Shown here one piece after another: positions 48,259-56,705 of a stretch of 64,000 nucleotides of DNA. The DNA comes from Candidatus Nitrosocosmicus franklandus (GTDB taxonomy: Archaea; Thermoproteota; Nitrososphaeria; Nitrososphaerales; Nitrososphaeraceae): the NCBI RefSeq assembly GCF_900696045.1, contig NZ_LR216287.1:496001-560000 (forward strand), written 5' to 3'. Position numbers and translations under genes: made by a program. Position 1 is the stretch's first letter. Each line of letters starts with the position of its first letter. Below the pieces are notes generated by a model. The model saw only the letters and a program-made list of their open reading frames with translations. It was not told the origin of the DNA and made no database searches.

Positions 48259-49140
48259 TTAATGTGGAGACATCATATCTGCGATGCGTGTAACTCTTTT
48301 TTCTGGATCATATTTTTTTACAATTTCAGAAAGTTGCATCCTCTCGCCTCCAACTATCTTTATATCGATTTTCATCGATTTGCCACTATTTTCAATATCT
48401 ATTATATTGTACGTATCTTCAAATACTCCTCTATATCTCCAGGAGCATGCGGTTCCTGCATATGCTATCTTCATTGCCCCAAAATCCCACAACCATGGCC
48501 TATGTTTATGACCACATATCACAAGGTCAACGCTGTTTGCTTGACATGTGGTCAAGACGTCTCCTGCATCGGATATTCCTACTACATTTGCATAACCAGT
48601 ATCGGGAATGGCTATAAGATGATGATGCATTGCCACTATTTTTGTTACGGTTTTCTGATTATCTATCCTCTCGGATGTTGATTTCTTTTCTTTTGGATCT
48701 AGGTAATTATTATCATACTTTTTTAAAACTTTGTTTAACCACAGATTTTGTCTGTATCCAACCTCACCTTCATCTCTATCTGCCCTCGCGGTTCCAACAG
48801 TAGTAACTATTACGCTGTGTTTAGGGCTTGAAGGATCGTTAAACTTGTAAACTTTGGATCCTAGTACGCTGGCAGTAGGAAAAAATTCTCCAAATAACAA
48901 ATACCCCGTATGTCTATAATCATGGTTACCTGGAAGAATAATAGTATTTTTGCAAGTAAATTTATTTAATTCACGTCTGGCCTGCTCAAACTGAAAGTAT
49001 AGGCCATCATCAGTCAGGTCTCCTGAAATAATTAGAATATTGGGTCTTAATTCATCGTTAACTTCTTTGACCAAGATATCAAAGGATTCTTGTTTGAATA
49101 ATCCTCCAATGTGCAAATCAGATATTTGGACAATTCTCAT
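48259..49140 (-). CDS. Metallophosphoesterase (CpdA/Icc-like)
   Basis: Calcineurin-like phosphoesterase. Motif I is MRIVQISDLHIGG at the N-terminus, motif II LIISGDLTDDG (38-48), motif III LPGNHDYRH (69-77), motif IV AMHHHLIAIP and motif V CGHKHRPW. The 293-residue size and the pattern fit CpdA/Icc-type cyclic-nucleotide or general phosphodiesterases rather than the nuclease Mre11. It lies 57 nt downstream of the HerA-like ATPase on the same strand, and the two may be co-transcribed. Confidence 0.9.
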   Translation of the reverse strand: MRIVQISDLHIGGLFKQESFDILVKEVNDELRPNILIISGDLTDDGLYFQFEQARRELNKFTCKNTIILPGNHDYRHTGYLLFGEFFPTASVLGSKVYKFNDPSSPKHSVIVTTVGTARADRDEGEVGYRQNLWLNKVLKKYDNNYLDPKEKKSTSERIDNQKTVTKIVAMHHHLIAIPDTGYANVVGISDAGDVLTTCQANSVDLVICGHKHRPWLWDFGAMKIAYAGTACSWRYRGVFEDTYNIIDIENSGKSMKIDIKIVGGERMQLSEIVKKYDPEKRVTRIADMMSPH

Positions 49141-49197
49141 TTGTTTTTATCGCCTAAGAATTATGAACATTGAATAAAAGTATATCATATTTATCCA

Positions 49198-51072
49198 TCA
49201 GGACCTTTTGAACAAAGGTTTTGGTATGGTAACTTTGATAGGATGTCTAAATGCAGAATGTACTAAGACAAATTCACCCTTATTCAATTTACTTATAACG
49301 GATTTAGTAACGTCATCAATCATAGAGTATGGACTTGCGCTAAGTTCTGACAAACCAAGTTTAGCAAGAACATGTAGTCCTGTATTTTCATTAATTCCTG
49401 CATCGATCTGACTTTTGAACTGTTGAGCTGAAAACAAGATACAACGTCTCGAGTTGCCAGTGATCAAAGTCTTTAACAGTTCCTCTCCAACAGTGGAACG
49501 AATGCTACTACTTACAGTGCTGCTGGATAAGCCACTGCTACCACCACTATTGTTGCTGCTACTGCCGCCTCCACCACCACTACTACTAATACTGGCTGCT
49601 ACCCTCTGAGGCAAAAATCTATTAATTTCATCAAGTAATATGACCACATATTTTGGCTTTCCTCCATGTTTTAGTGTATCATCTAGGATTTTCTCTTCTT
49701 GATCCTGTTCATCGTCATTGCTATTTTTTACCCCCCTGTCATATTGAGGGTTAAAGCCACCAATAGAGTACATTTCATCGACTGTTTTCATTACATCTCC
49801 TACCACAAATGCCTGTTCTTCGACGGTTGAAAGCATCGCTATATCAATCACTAGCACTTCATTTTTTTTCATCTTCCTAATTTCATTACCCAAGTAGGTA
49901 CTAGTTACTTTTTTGTCTACAAAGAGTGAGGCTGGCTTCCGAAACCTTTGAATGATACCTTGAAACTTTAATAATGTCGATTTATGTGTTATTACCTCTT
50001 CAGGGTAATCATCATATACAGAAAGTTCGGTCCAATTCATATACCGCCTACTATTTTCATCTTGACTCAAATTTTCACCTAAAACAGGCCATGTTTCGTA
50101 GATATAGTTTAAGATAGCCGAAATATTATGCCTTGGGTCGACCATAAAGTCAGATGAGAAAAGCAAGTCCAGTCTATCGTAAACGTCTTTTAGTTCATAG
50201 GAGTAGGTCACAGAATTGTTTTTGGGAACATACGATGAATTAGGACTACCATTTCTTCCTCGGGGTAAAAAGTATCTTACATTTTGAAAAGGTCCAAGCT
50301 CCAAGTCAAGCACATCTAATATTTCTCGATCTGCTGGAAAAATTTCTTTTTCCGTCTTTTTATCAATTGAAAGTAGGTCCTTTTCTTTTGTATTAAACAT
50401 GATAATCGAAACACCTTCATCTTGTAACTTTTCATGTATAACCTGCAATAGAAACATCAAATATCCAGTTTTCATGTTACCAGATATCCCAGTTGCATTG
50501 ACATGCGTTGTATCTGGACCAAACAGGTAAGATACGTCCAGATCTATGGGAATTTTAGTATTATCAGACATTGTAATAACACCAGCCGGGATAGGATTTT
50601 CCATTTCAGGGATTCCCAATGCCAGACACACCTCCTCTCTGCTAGCAAAACATACAGGTTTTCCTTCTTCAATAGGCATGTTGATAGGAGGAGAAGGTGG
50701 TTTTGTCTTTAGTGTAGTGTATTTCAAACCTAAATGTACAATACCATCAGATGACTTTTTTCTATCAGAGGGAAAATTGGATATTACATTAACATTGGCA
50801 ACTGTAAATCCAGTATCAAAGGATTTTGAGTCACGTACATCCAACTTGAGTATCTCACCATATTGTTTAATAGGTAATGACTTTAGGTCTAAAAACATGC
50901 GTTTGATTTCTTTGACGATACCAACTGTAGTAGTGTCATGTATGTTTTCAACATAAACAAAGTCAAAAGGATTAATGAGAGTATTTGGACGAATAATCAT
51001 CCAAAAGTTATCTTGGGTATTCGATAATTTTTCAGAAATAAAACTCAACCCAACTACTTTAGAAGCATTCAT
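49198..51072 (-). CDS. HerA-like P-loop ATPase
   Basis: HerA/FtsK-type motor ATPase with an N-terminal HAS-barrel-like beta domain (about 5-110) and a P-loop domain. Walker A is read as GISGNMKT (195-202); the Gly before Lys in the normal box is Met, which I consider noteworthy. Walker B is VVILLDEINRF (about 455-465), followed by a Gly/Ser/Asn-only loop of about 40 residues and by sensor-like ILFSAQQFKSQID. These DUF87-type ATPases help in DNA translocation or end processing. No NurA-like nuclease is adjacent. The TTG-free ATG start at 51072 lies in a TATA-rich context. The gene is followed by the metallophosphoesterase. Confidence 0.78.
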   Translation of the reverse strand: MNASKVVGLSFISEKLSNTQDNFWMIIRPNTLINPFDFVYVENIHDTTTVGIVKEIKRMFLDLKSLPIKQYGEILKLDVRDSKSFDTGFTVANVNVISNFPSDRKKSSDGIVHLGLKYTTLKTKPPSPPINMPIEEGKPVCFASREEVCLALGIPEMENPIPAGVITMSDNTKIPIDLDVSYLFGPDTTHVNATGISGNMKTGYLMFLLQVIHEKLQDEGVSIIMFNTKEKDLLSIDKKTEKEIFPADREILDVLDLELGPFQNVRYFLPRGRNGSPNSSYVPKNNSVTYSYELKDVYDRLDLLFSSDFMVDPRHNISAILNYIYETWPVLGENLSQDENSRRYMNWTELSVYDDYPEEVITHKSTLLKFQGIIQRFRKPASLFVDKKVTSTYLGNEIRKMKKNEVLVIDIAMLSTVEEQAFVVGDVMKTVDEMYSIGGFNPQYDRGVKNSNDDEQDQEEKILDDTLKHGGKPKYVVILLDEINRFLPQRVAASISSSGGGGGSSSNNSGGSSGLSSSTVSSSIRSTVGEELLKTLITGNSRRCILFSAQQFKSQIDAGINENTGLHVLAKLGLSELSASPYSMIDDVTKSVISKLNKGEFVLVHSAFRHPIKVTIPKPLFKRS

Positions 51073-51395
51073 TTAATCTATTTTGAAAACAAAATTTATA
51101 ACACTAAGGTACTTTGTCAAGATTGATACCTTAAAGCCAATAATACCATGGATTAACCGTCGATCAGTCGTATATTAATAGACAATCTTAGATTTACAAG
51201 AGTAATTCTATCGATAAATTTTTCTAAATCAGCACGGAGTTTCCGAGAAAGTCGAACCAGACACAAATTGTTCTAAACGATGAATTTATCTATCCAGATT
51301 CTTAATGGAATTTGTTCACTAATTTAGTTCTAAATCTTGTCCATCAACCAATTAGACATTAACTTTAACATGCATACTAGATTTAGTTTGTTATA
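51073..51395. other. Divergent intergenic region
   Basis: Between the HerA-like and DUF421 genes; no gene or clear RNA seen. Confidence 0.4.
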
Positions 51396-52235
51396 TTGAA
51401 CATTAACACCAAAATTCTTATCATAATAATTGTCGTTTTAGGAGTTATCGTTTTATTTTTTGGATATCAGATTTATCAACTTAATAATAGTTTAAATTTC
51501 ATAAGGTCCAATTTGCTAATTAATCAAGAATCGGGTTCAAATAGAGAAGATCAATCGGGTCAATTGTCAGGTTCCCATTCAAATACGACTGTTAATTTGT
51601 CCCCTCCCATGGCTATCTACAACATCCCTTGGCTACAGAATCAAGCAAATAACCAAACTACTGGACAAAGTGAAGGAGAAGTTAGTGAAGGATCAGATAG
51701 CGGAGTTGAATCTCAGGTAGAATCGCAAAACCTCATAGTAGCAGCCCTAGTTCCAGAGCCTTTTTCTATAGTGTCTGTTATCATTAGGACCTCAATAATA
51801 GCACTCTCTGTTTTTGTTATTGTCAAATGGCTTGGAGGAAAAGGTATAGGACAGTTGTCCCCTTTTGGACTACTCATTGTTGTGGGATTGGGTACAGCAA
51901 TTGGCGACCCAATGATATACAACGAGATATCCATCCCCCAGGCTTTGGTGGCCGTTATAATAATTGTAGTCTTTTTCAAGATTATTGATTACCTCACACT
52001 AAAAAGCAAGAGATTTAGAGAATCTGTTGAACCAAATCCCATTCTTTTGGTGGAGTACGGAAAAATTGACAAAATTGGTTTGAATAAAGCAAAAATGGAC
52101 AAGGAGGAATTTGAAATTGAAATGAGACTTGCAGGAATCGAAAATATTGACGAAATCAAATTTGCACGCTTGGAACCAAACGGCAGGATCAGTTTTATAC
52201 TAAGGAACAAAGAAAAAAATAAGAACATAGATTAA
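51396..52235 (+). CDS. DUF421/YetF-family membrane protein
   Basis: One N-terminal membrane helix (about 3-24) and a Ser/Gly/Gln-rich linker (about 35-110) precede three helices (SIVSVIIRTSIIALSVFVIV onward). The DUF421 signature follows: FGLLIVVGLGTAIGDPMI and RFRESVEPNPILLVEYGKID, and the C-terminal domain with MRLAGIENIDEIKFARLEPNGRISF. Bacterial YetF-like proteins are of uncertain role in membrane stress. The N-terminal anchor plus linker is an addition to the usual family layout. Start is TTG at 51396. Confidence 0.85.
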   Translation: MNINTKILIIIIVVLGVIVLFFGYQIYQLNNSLNFIRSNLLINQESGSNREDQSGQLSGSHSNTTVNLSPPMAIYNIPWLQNQANNQTTGQSEGEVSEGSDSGVESQVESQNLIVAALVPEPFSIVSVIIRTSIIALSVFVIVKWLGGKGIGQLSPFGLLIVVGLGTAIGDPMIYNEISIPQALVAVIIIVVFFKIIDYLTLKSKRFRESVEPNPILLVEYGKIDKIGLNKAKMDKEEFEIEMRLAGIENIDEIKFARLEPNGRISFILRNKEKNKNID

Positions 52236-52464
52236 AAACATTAACCCCTCTTTGTTACGGAGGATGTATTTTAAGAATATCGATTCTCATCATATTGGTC
52301 AATGGTCAGTTTAACAACCGCTCAAAAAAAGAACATAGTTTTTGATATCTACGGTGGTAAGTATATCTAAATTTGTATTTTTGCGAATTGCCCTTCTTCA
52401 ATTAAACCTCCGGGAAAAAATTTAGGATATTTATTCAATTTGATCGAACGGACATTTGGGAAGG

Positions 52465-52941
52465 TCATCTTACAACCAAAACAGCACAGTGTGCATATGC
52501 AACAACCGATGATGCCGTACTTCCAAGTAGTAATCTCTTAAATCCGGTCCTTCCCCTTGTGCCAATTACAATCAAGTCAATGTTATGCTCTTCTGCATAT
52601 TCTAAAATTACATAATTCACAGGTCTTGCGCTATTAACAAGTTCAGGTCTTAAATCTACCCCTTTGGAGGCGGCATTTTGTATAAAGTTATCAAACCACG
52701 TTTCAGAGGCCTGTGCGGCTGCATGACTACCATCTTCCACTAAACCCTTGCTTAACACCTGCTTTTGCGTTAATCCCGCCGTAGCAGGAATATATGAAAC
52801 GGTGATGGCAAATAACTTTGCACCATAAACCTTTGCAAGTTCCAGAGCATATTCGGCTGCGTTAAAAGATTGCTCAGAGCCATCTATTGCTACTAATATA
52901 TTTGAAAATTTCTTATTTTCCAGATTGGCATGGTCAGACAT
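52465..52941 (-). CDS. Universal stress protein
   Basis: UspA-type nucleotide-binding protein: FSNILVAIDGSEQSFNAAEYAL opens the fold, and the ATP-binding GTRGRTGFKRLLLGSTASSVV (near 128-148) matches G-x2-G-x9-G-[ST]. Hydrophobic strand VIGTR precedes it. At 158 residues it is a single domain. It is probably cytosolic and stress-responsive. Monocistronic, with about 230-370 nt around it. Confidence 0.92.
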   Translation of the reverse strand: MSDHANLENKKFSNILVAIDGSEQSFNAAEYALELAKVYGAKLFAITVSYIPATAGLTQKQVLSKGLVEDGSHAAAQASETWFDNFIQNAASKGVDLRPELVNSARPVNYVILEYAEEHNIDLIVIGTRGRTGFKRLLLGSTASSVVAYAHCAVLVVR

Positions 52942-53312
52942 TCAATTTGTATAAAAAGCATTTCCTATAAAAACAGGTGTCTTTATCAGCCCTTTTCTAG
53001 CTAGATAGTTATACAATACCATAACACGGAAGATGGCCTGGTGTCTATTGCGCCAAAATAATATTTATTTCAGCAGAGTATCCAGTCAGTTGAGATTATA
53101 CCCTCTTTCTTATTGGTTTTATTTCCTAATCAATTTTATTAAATAATCCTATTATTTCCGAGAATAGATATCTTCTTATCTTTTTGCACTTCCATAATTT
53201 TCGTATTGTGATACCAGAGAACAGACCGGTACATAACATAATAATCCTCGACTTTTTGGAAGAGTAGTTCAATTAATTAGTTTAAATAATTCTCAATAAA
53301 ATCTTTAATATA
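52942..53312. other. Intergenic region
   Basis: No gene or clear RNA is seen in these 371 nt. The promoters of the universal stress protein and Pth2 genes lie at its two ends. Confidence 0.4.
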
Positions 53313-53672
53313 TTGAACAGTGCTGACGATGAGATAAAATTTGTAGTGGTAGTAAGGAAAGATTTAGGAATGGGGGTTGGTAAAATCGCAGGTCAAGTAG
53401 GACATGCCTGTAGCACTGTAGTGTGGGAGAATCCAGATCGTGTAGCTAACTGGTTTAAGTATGGTAATCAGAAAAAGGCAATTCTAAAAGTACAGTCAGA
53501 AAGTGAGCTAATTGAGATAATTAAAAAGGCACAAGCCTATGGCATCATTACCACAATTATCAGGGACGCGGGCAAAACTCAGATAGAACCAAATACCATG
53601 ACTTGTTGTGGATTTGGTCCAGACTACTCGACAAAACTTGACAGGCTAACTGGACATTTGAAATTGCTATAA
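53313..53672 (+). CDS. pth2: Peptidyl-tRNA hydrolase 2
   Basis: Archaeal/eukaryal Pth2, which frees tRNA from prematurely released peptidyl-tRNA. The family pattern is strong: FVVVVRKDLGMGVGKIAGQVGHACSTVV (9-36; the catalytic region), QKKAILKVQSESEL, AYGIITTIIRDAGKTQIEPNTMTCCGFGP. All conserved residues expected are present. Length 119 is typical. The TTG start gives six residues before the domain and is preceded by a TATA-like stretch (TTTAATATA) about 20 nt away. Confidence 0.95.
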   Translation: MNSADDEIKFVVVVRKDLGMGVGKIAGQVGHACSTVVWENPDRVANWFKYGNQKKAILKVQSESELIEIIKKAQAYGIITTIIRDAGKTQIEPNTMTCCGFGPDYSTKLDRLTGHLKLL

Positions 53673-53876
53673 TGAATGAATATTTTTCATGGCATCTATA
53701 ATGTCAATATGCTTATTTCGGGTCAGTCATCAAAATCGCATAGTTTAGTTGTACTATTCACTAGAAATAAAGAATCTAACAAATGAAAATATTTCTCAAT
53801 AAGAGCATAATTGTAATCTTCGACTTCAAGAAGAACGCAACAAAAGAAATTGAAAATAGATTGTCATTTATAATTA

Positions 53877-54521
53877 CTATCTTCTGTAATGAACTGCATA
53901 AGAATTTCCAATAGTTGAATTCAAATCCCTTTTAAACTGACCATTTATCAAGCTACCGTAAACAACCAGATCTCTGGCAAAGATATCTATTCTTTTAACA
54001 AGTTGTTTATTAATTATTTGGCGTCTTTCGTTAAAGTCGGTACTCGAGTTTATAGATATTCCATAAGGCAAACTCCATCCATAACACTGTCTTATTGCTG
54101 TTCTCATCTGATCCATGACGGTCAACCCCTTTTCATGTGATGAACAGATATAGCCGAATGTTTTTCCTGCAAATTCTGACCAAAAATAGTCCAAGAAATT
54201 TTTTAGCGACCCGGCCATTGAGCCATGATAATCAGGAGTAGCAATTATGAATGCATCTGCCCAATTTACTAAATCAGTGGCTTTTCTTATATTGGGATTA
54301 TCTTTATCATTTTCGGGAGAGTATATAGGTAAAGGATTTTCAAACATATTTAATAACTGTGGCTTTGCCCCGTTCTCACCGACCTTCTTTAATACAATTC
54401 TCAAAGTCTCCGTTCCGAATGATTCTCTTCGCATGCTAGAGCCTATACCCAACACCTTGAGTGCGTATGGATTACCACTTTTATCATTCCTTGAATTCAA
54501 ATCAGTGATTTTCTTATTCAC
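53877..54521 (-). CDS. NADPH-dependent FMN reductase-like flavoprotein
   Basis: Flavodoxin-like fold: VLGIGSSMRRESFGTETLRI (the FMN phosphate-binding loop), ATPDYHGSMAGSLKNFLDYF (near 95-115) matches the conserved family block, followed by KTFGYICSSH. It may reduce flavin, quinone or metal with NAD(P)H. The start is GTG at 54521. A 24-nt dyad lies just upstream between the TATA box and the expected transcript start, and the same dyad precedes the downstream regulator, suggesting repression by it. Confidence 0.88.
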   Translation of the reverse strand: MNKKITDLNSRNDKSGNPYALKVLGIGSSMRRESFGTETLRIVLKKVGENGAKPQLLNMFENPLPIYSPENDKDNPNIRKATDLVNWADAFIIATPDYHGSMAGSLKNFLDYFWSEFAGKTFGYICSSHEKGLTVMDQMRTAIRQCYGWSLPYGISINSSTDFNERRQIINKQLVKRIDIFARDLVVYGSLINGQFKRDLNSTIGNSYAVHYRR

Positions 54522-54542
54522 ATCATTATATGAAAGAAATAG

Positions 54543-54566
54543 TTTATAAACATATTAGTTTACAAA
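54543..54566. promoter_or_regulatory. 24-nt operator-like dyad upstream of the FMN reductase
   Basis: TTTATAAAC, six bases, then GTTTACAAA: imperfect inverted half-sites TTTrTAAAC. The site overlaps the start region of the FMN reductase transcript, downstream of a TATA-like ATTATATAAATT (54565-54576). It has the same layout as the site at 55302. Confidence 0.75.
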
Positions 54567-54613
54567 TTATATAAATTCAATGTTAATGTATGAAATTGGG
54601 GATGTCGTAATTA

Positions 54614-55273
54614 CTATAATCCAATTTTCCTCTTTTTAATTTTAAATTTGCAGATCGAGTCGCCTTTTGCAGCCCTATGTGTAGTTTTTATATCCGCATC
54701 AAGCACCTTTTCAAATAGCTCTGTTTCGATAGCACATGCTTCCCAATGCTTTTCTGCAATCATTATTATGGGACAGTTATATTCTAACAAAACATGATTT
54801 TCCCCTGTTTTGTCCAGTTTTTTGGATTCGGCAATGTATCCTTCTTCATCCCTTAATCTTGCAAGCCGATTAACCTTCTGATCAAAATCCAAATCCTTTA
54901 AAATCTCATGATATTTATCAAGTAATTCTGCCTGTCTTTCTCGAAGTACATCTTCTACAGCAGTTTTACCCATTCTTTTTTCTATATAATCAAGCGCAAA
55001 CGTAGCTATTTGACCATATGCTTTTGGAAAAGTCGACGAACCCGTACTTGTTAACGAATACTGCATTACTGGTCTACCCACACCCTTTCTTACTTCTACA
55101 CTCTGTACCAAACCCCTATCCTGTAAATCTGTCAAGTGCTTGTGCACGCCCATTCTAGAAATTTTCATCATCTTTGATAACTCTTCCAGTCCGCTACCTC
55201 CCATGATTTTGAGTAGGTACATCACCTTTCTTTTTGGGTCGGAGTTGGTCATAGAATCAATACTAAAGTTCAA
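54614..55273 (-). CDS. SufR-like winged-helix regulator with Cys/His cluster
   Basis: ArsR/DeoR-type winged helix at about 15-80 (GLEELSKMMKISRMGVHKHLTDLQDRGLV and a wing at VGRPVMQYSLT). The C-terminal part has YNCPIIMIAEKHWEACAIE and GDSICKFKI, the Cys pattern of SufR-like regulators that hold an iron-sulfur cluster. So redox or Fe-S status may be its signal. An operator-like dyad overlaps its own TATA box, and a copy lies before the FMN reductase. The longest frame starts with TTG at 55273; an ATG at 55252 is an alternative. Confidence 0.87.
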   Translation of the reverse strand: MNFSIDSMTNSDPKRKVMYLLKIMGGSGLEELSKMMKISRMGVHKHLTDLQDRGLVQSVEVRKGVGRPVMQYSLTSTGSSTFPKAYGQIATFALDYIEKRMGKTAVEDVLRERQAELLDKYHEILKDLDFDQKVNRLARLRDEEGYIAESKKLDKTGENHVLLEYNCPIIMIAEKHWEACAIETELFEKVLDADIKTTHRAAKGDSICKFKIKKRKIGL

Positions 55274-55301
55274 AATTTCATATTTCTAATAGGTAAAGAA
55301 A

Positions 55302-55325
55302 TTTATAAACAATTAGGTTTATGAA
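55302..55325. promoter_or_regulatory. 24-nt operator-like dyad upstream of the SufR-like regulator
   Basis: TTTATAAAC, six bases, then GTTTATGAA, with the same 9-6-9 layout as the dyad at 54543. It overlaps the TATA-like box of the regulator gene, which suggests autorepression. Confidence 0.75.
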
Positions 55326-55513
55326 TTTATAATCTTACATATGTATCCAGATGGTAACAAAAGGTTGACAAGTACATATATATCCACAAATTACCTGATT
55401 CATCTAATGATATCTAATACTTACAACAAATTGAATTTAATTATTAAAAAGGAATTTTAAAAACAGTAAAAATTATGAAAGTTTAAAAAGGGACGAACTA
55501 AATTGTTATAGAG

Positions 55514-56485
55514 TTGAACATAACAAGACCAAAAATAGCTATTGTTATAGGTTTAACTATTGTTACGATTATCTTATTATATTTCTATTTCAATGCATTC
55601 TTTTTAGGACAGCAACCACAGGAAGGTGAAGGGCCTGAACCAATAGAACAGCAAAGGATAGCGACTCCCATGGGACAGGATCCTTTTGGTGTAAATGAAA
55701 TTTATCCAACCAAGGAAAACGGCAGAGAATGGTTTGTTAACATGCAGAATCCTAAAGAAGACCCAATGTTCACGATATCATCTAATGTCCCTATCTTACG
55801 AAGTGCCTTGGATAATGAATCTTGGTTGATAAACAATACTCAAGTACGCATGAATGTAATCACTCCCCCAGGAGAACAACCATGGAGAGACGTCGAAATG
55901 ACTGGATATATCAAAGTAAGATCCATTTATGATCCTAATTCCTCAAATCAGAGCGAAGAGGATGGGAGTGGGAACGGGAATGAAGGTACGGGAATACCTG
56001 ATTTGACATTCAGAGCCCGTGGTGGAGCACATAGTAGTGACAATCCATGCGAAGGTACGGCTCTAAATGGGAGTTTCGATATCTTAAAAAGAGAAGTATT
56101 ATGGAAAAAAGAGATCTGGCATACAGGTGGATACACAGACTCTAAAGGTGTTGTTCAGGCCGTGGATTCATCGATACTAAATAATTGGTTTGGATTTAAA
56201 GTCATCATGTACAATATTAATAATGACACAGGCGTTAAGATGGAAACATATATTGACGTCAATAATACAAATCAATGGGTAAAGGTTACTGAGGTCACAG
56301 ACGAGGGCGGGTGGTTTGCAAATAGTTCTGATGAAGTATTTAATAGCGCCAACTGCGGTAAGAACAAAGACTACGTTGTCACCAATTCAGGGCCAATAGC
56401 CACCTTTAGAGGAGATAACATAGCGTTTGACTTTAAGAACCTCAGCATCAGAGAAATAAATGCTACTGCTGCTACTACCGTCTGA
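55514..56485 (+). CDS. Secreted beta-rich protein, possibly polysaccharide-lyase-like
   Basis: An N-terminal membrane anchor or signal (IAIVIGLTIVTIILLYFYF) is followed by a domain with KENGREWFVNMQNPKEDPMF, FRARGGAHSSDNPCEGTALNG, WKKEIWHTGGYT and WFGFKVIMYNI. This looks like the conserved jelly-roll domain of a family of secreted archaeal proteins reminiscent of PL7-type lyases; I cannot prove the activity. Two cysteines (in CEGT and ANCGKN) may form a disulfide. TTG start at 55514. It stands alone upstream of the multicopper oxidase group. Confidence 0.6.
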   Translation: MNITRPKIAIVIGLTIVTIILLYFYFNAFFLGQQPQEGEGPEPIEQQRIATPMGQDPFGVNEIYPTKENGREWFVNMQNPKEDPMFTISSNVPILRSALDNESWLINNTQVRMNVITPPGEQPWRDVEMTGYIKVRSIYDPNSSNQSEEDGSGNGNEGTGIPDLTFRARGGAHSSDNPCEGTALNGSFDILKREVLWKKEIWHTGGYTDSKGVVQAVDSSILNNWFGFKVIMYNINNDTGVKMETYIDVNNTNQWVKVTEVTDEGGWFANSSDEVFNSANCGKNKDYVVTNSGPIATFRGDNIAFDFKNLSIREINATAATTV

Positions 56486-56705
56486 TCAATAATCCGGTAG
56501 CATCTCCACCATTACCGATACTACTGCAGCAAAGGCTCAAATAGACAGTTCTTTCAAATATAATAATTTCTTTTTTGAGCTAGCGGATTTTTTCGTCAAT
56601 TCGATAACTCTTTTCAAGATTCTTGCAATATCTTAATAATGTTATACTACTCTCAATAACTTAACCTAGGCTAACATTTATTAATTTAGTTAACTAATTG
56701 ATATC

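Noticed and set aside
48259-51072. HerA-like plus phosphoesterase read as a HerA-Mre11 repair operon
   Set aside because: The phosphoesterase is CpdA/Icc-sized and lacks Mre11-type extensions, and no Rad50 or NurA gene is adjacent.
51525-53935. Short matches to the tRNA T-arm (CGGGTTCAAAT near 51534 and TTCAAATCCC near 53923)
   Set aside because: Matches are only 10-11 nt and are inside coding sequence. They are too short to be an attachment site.
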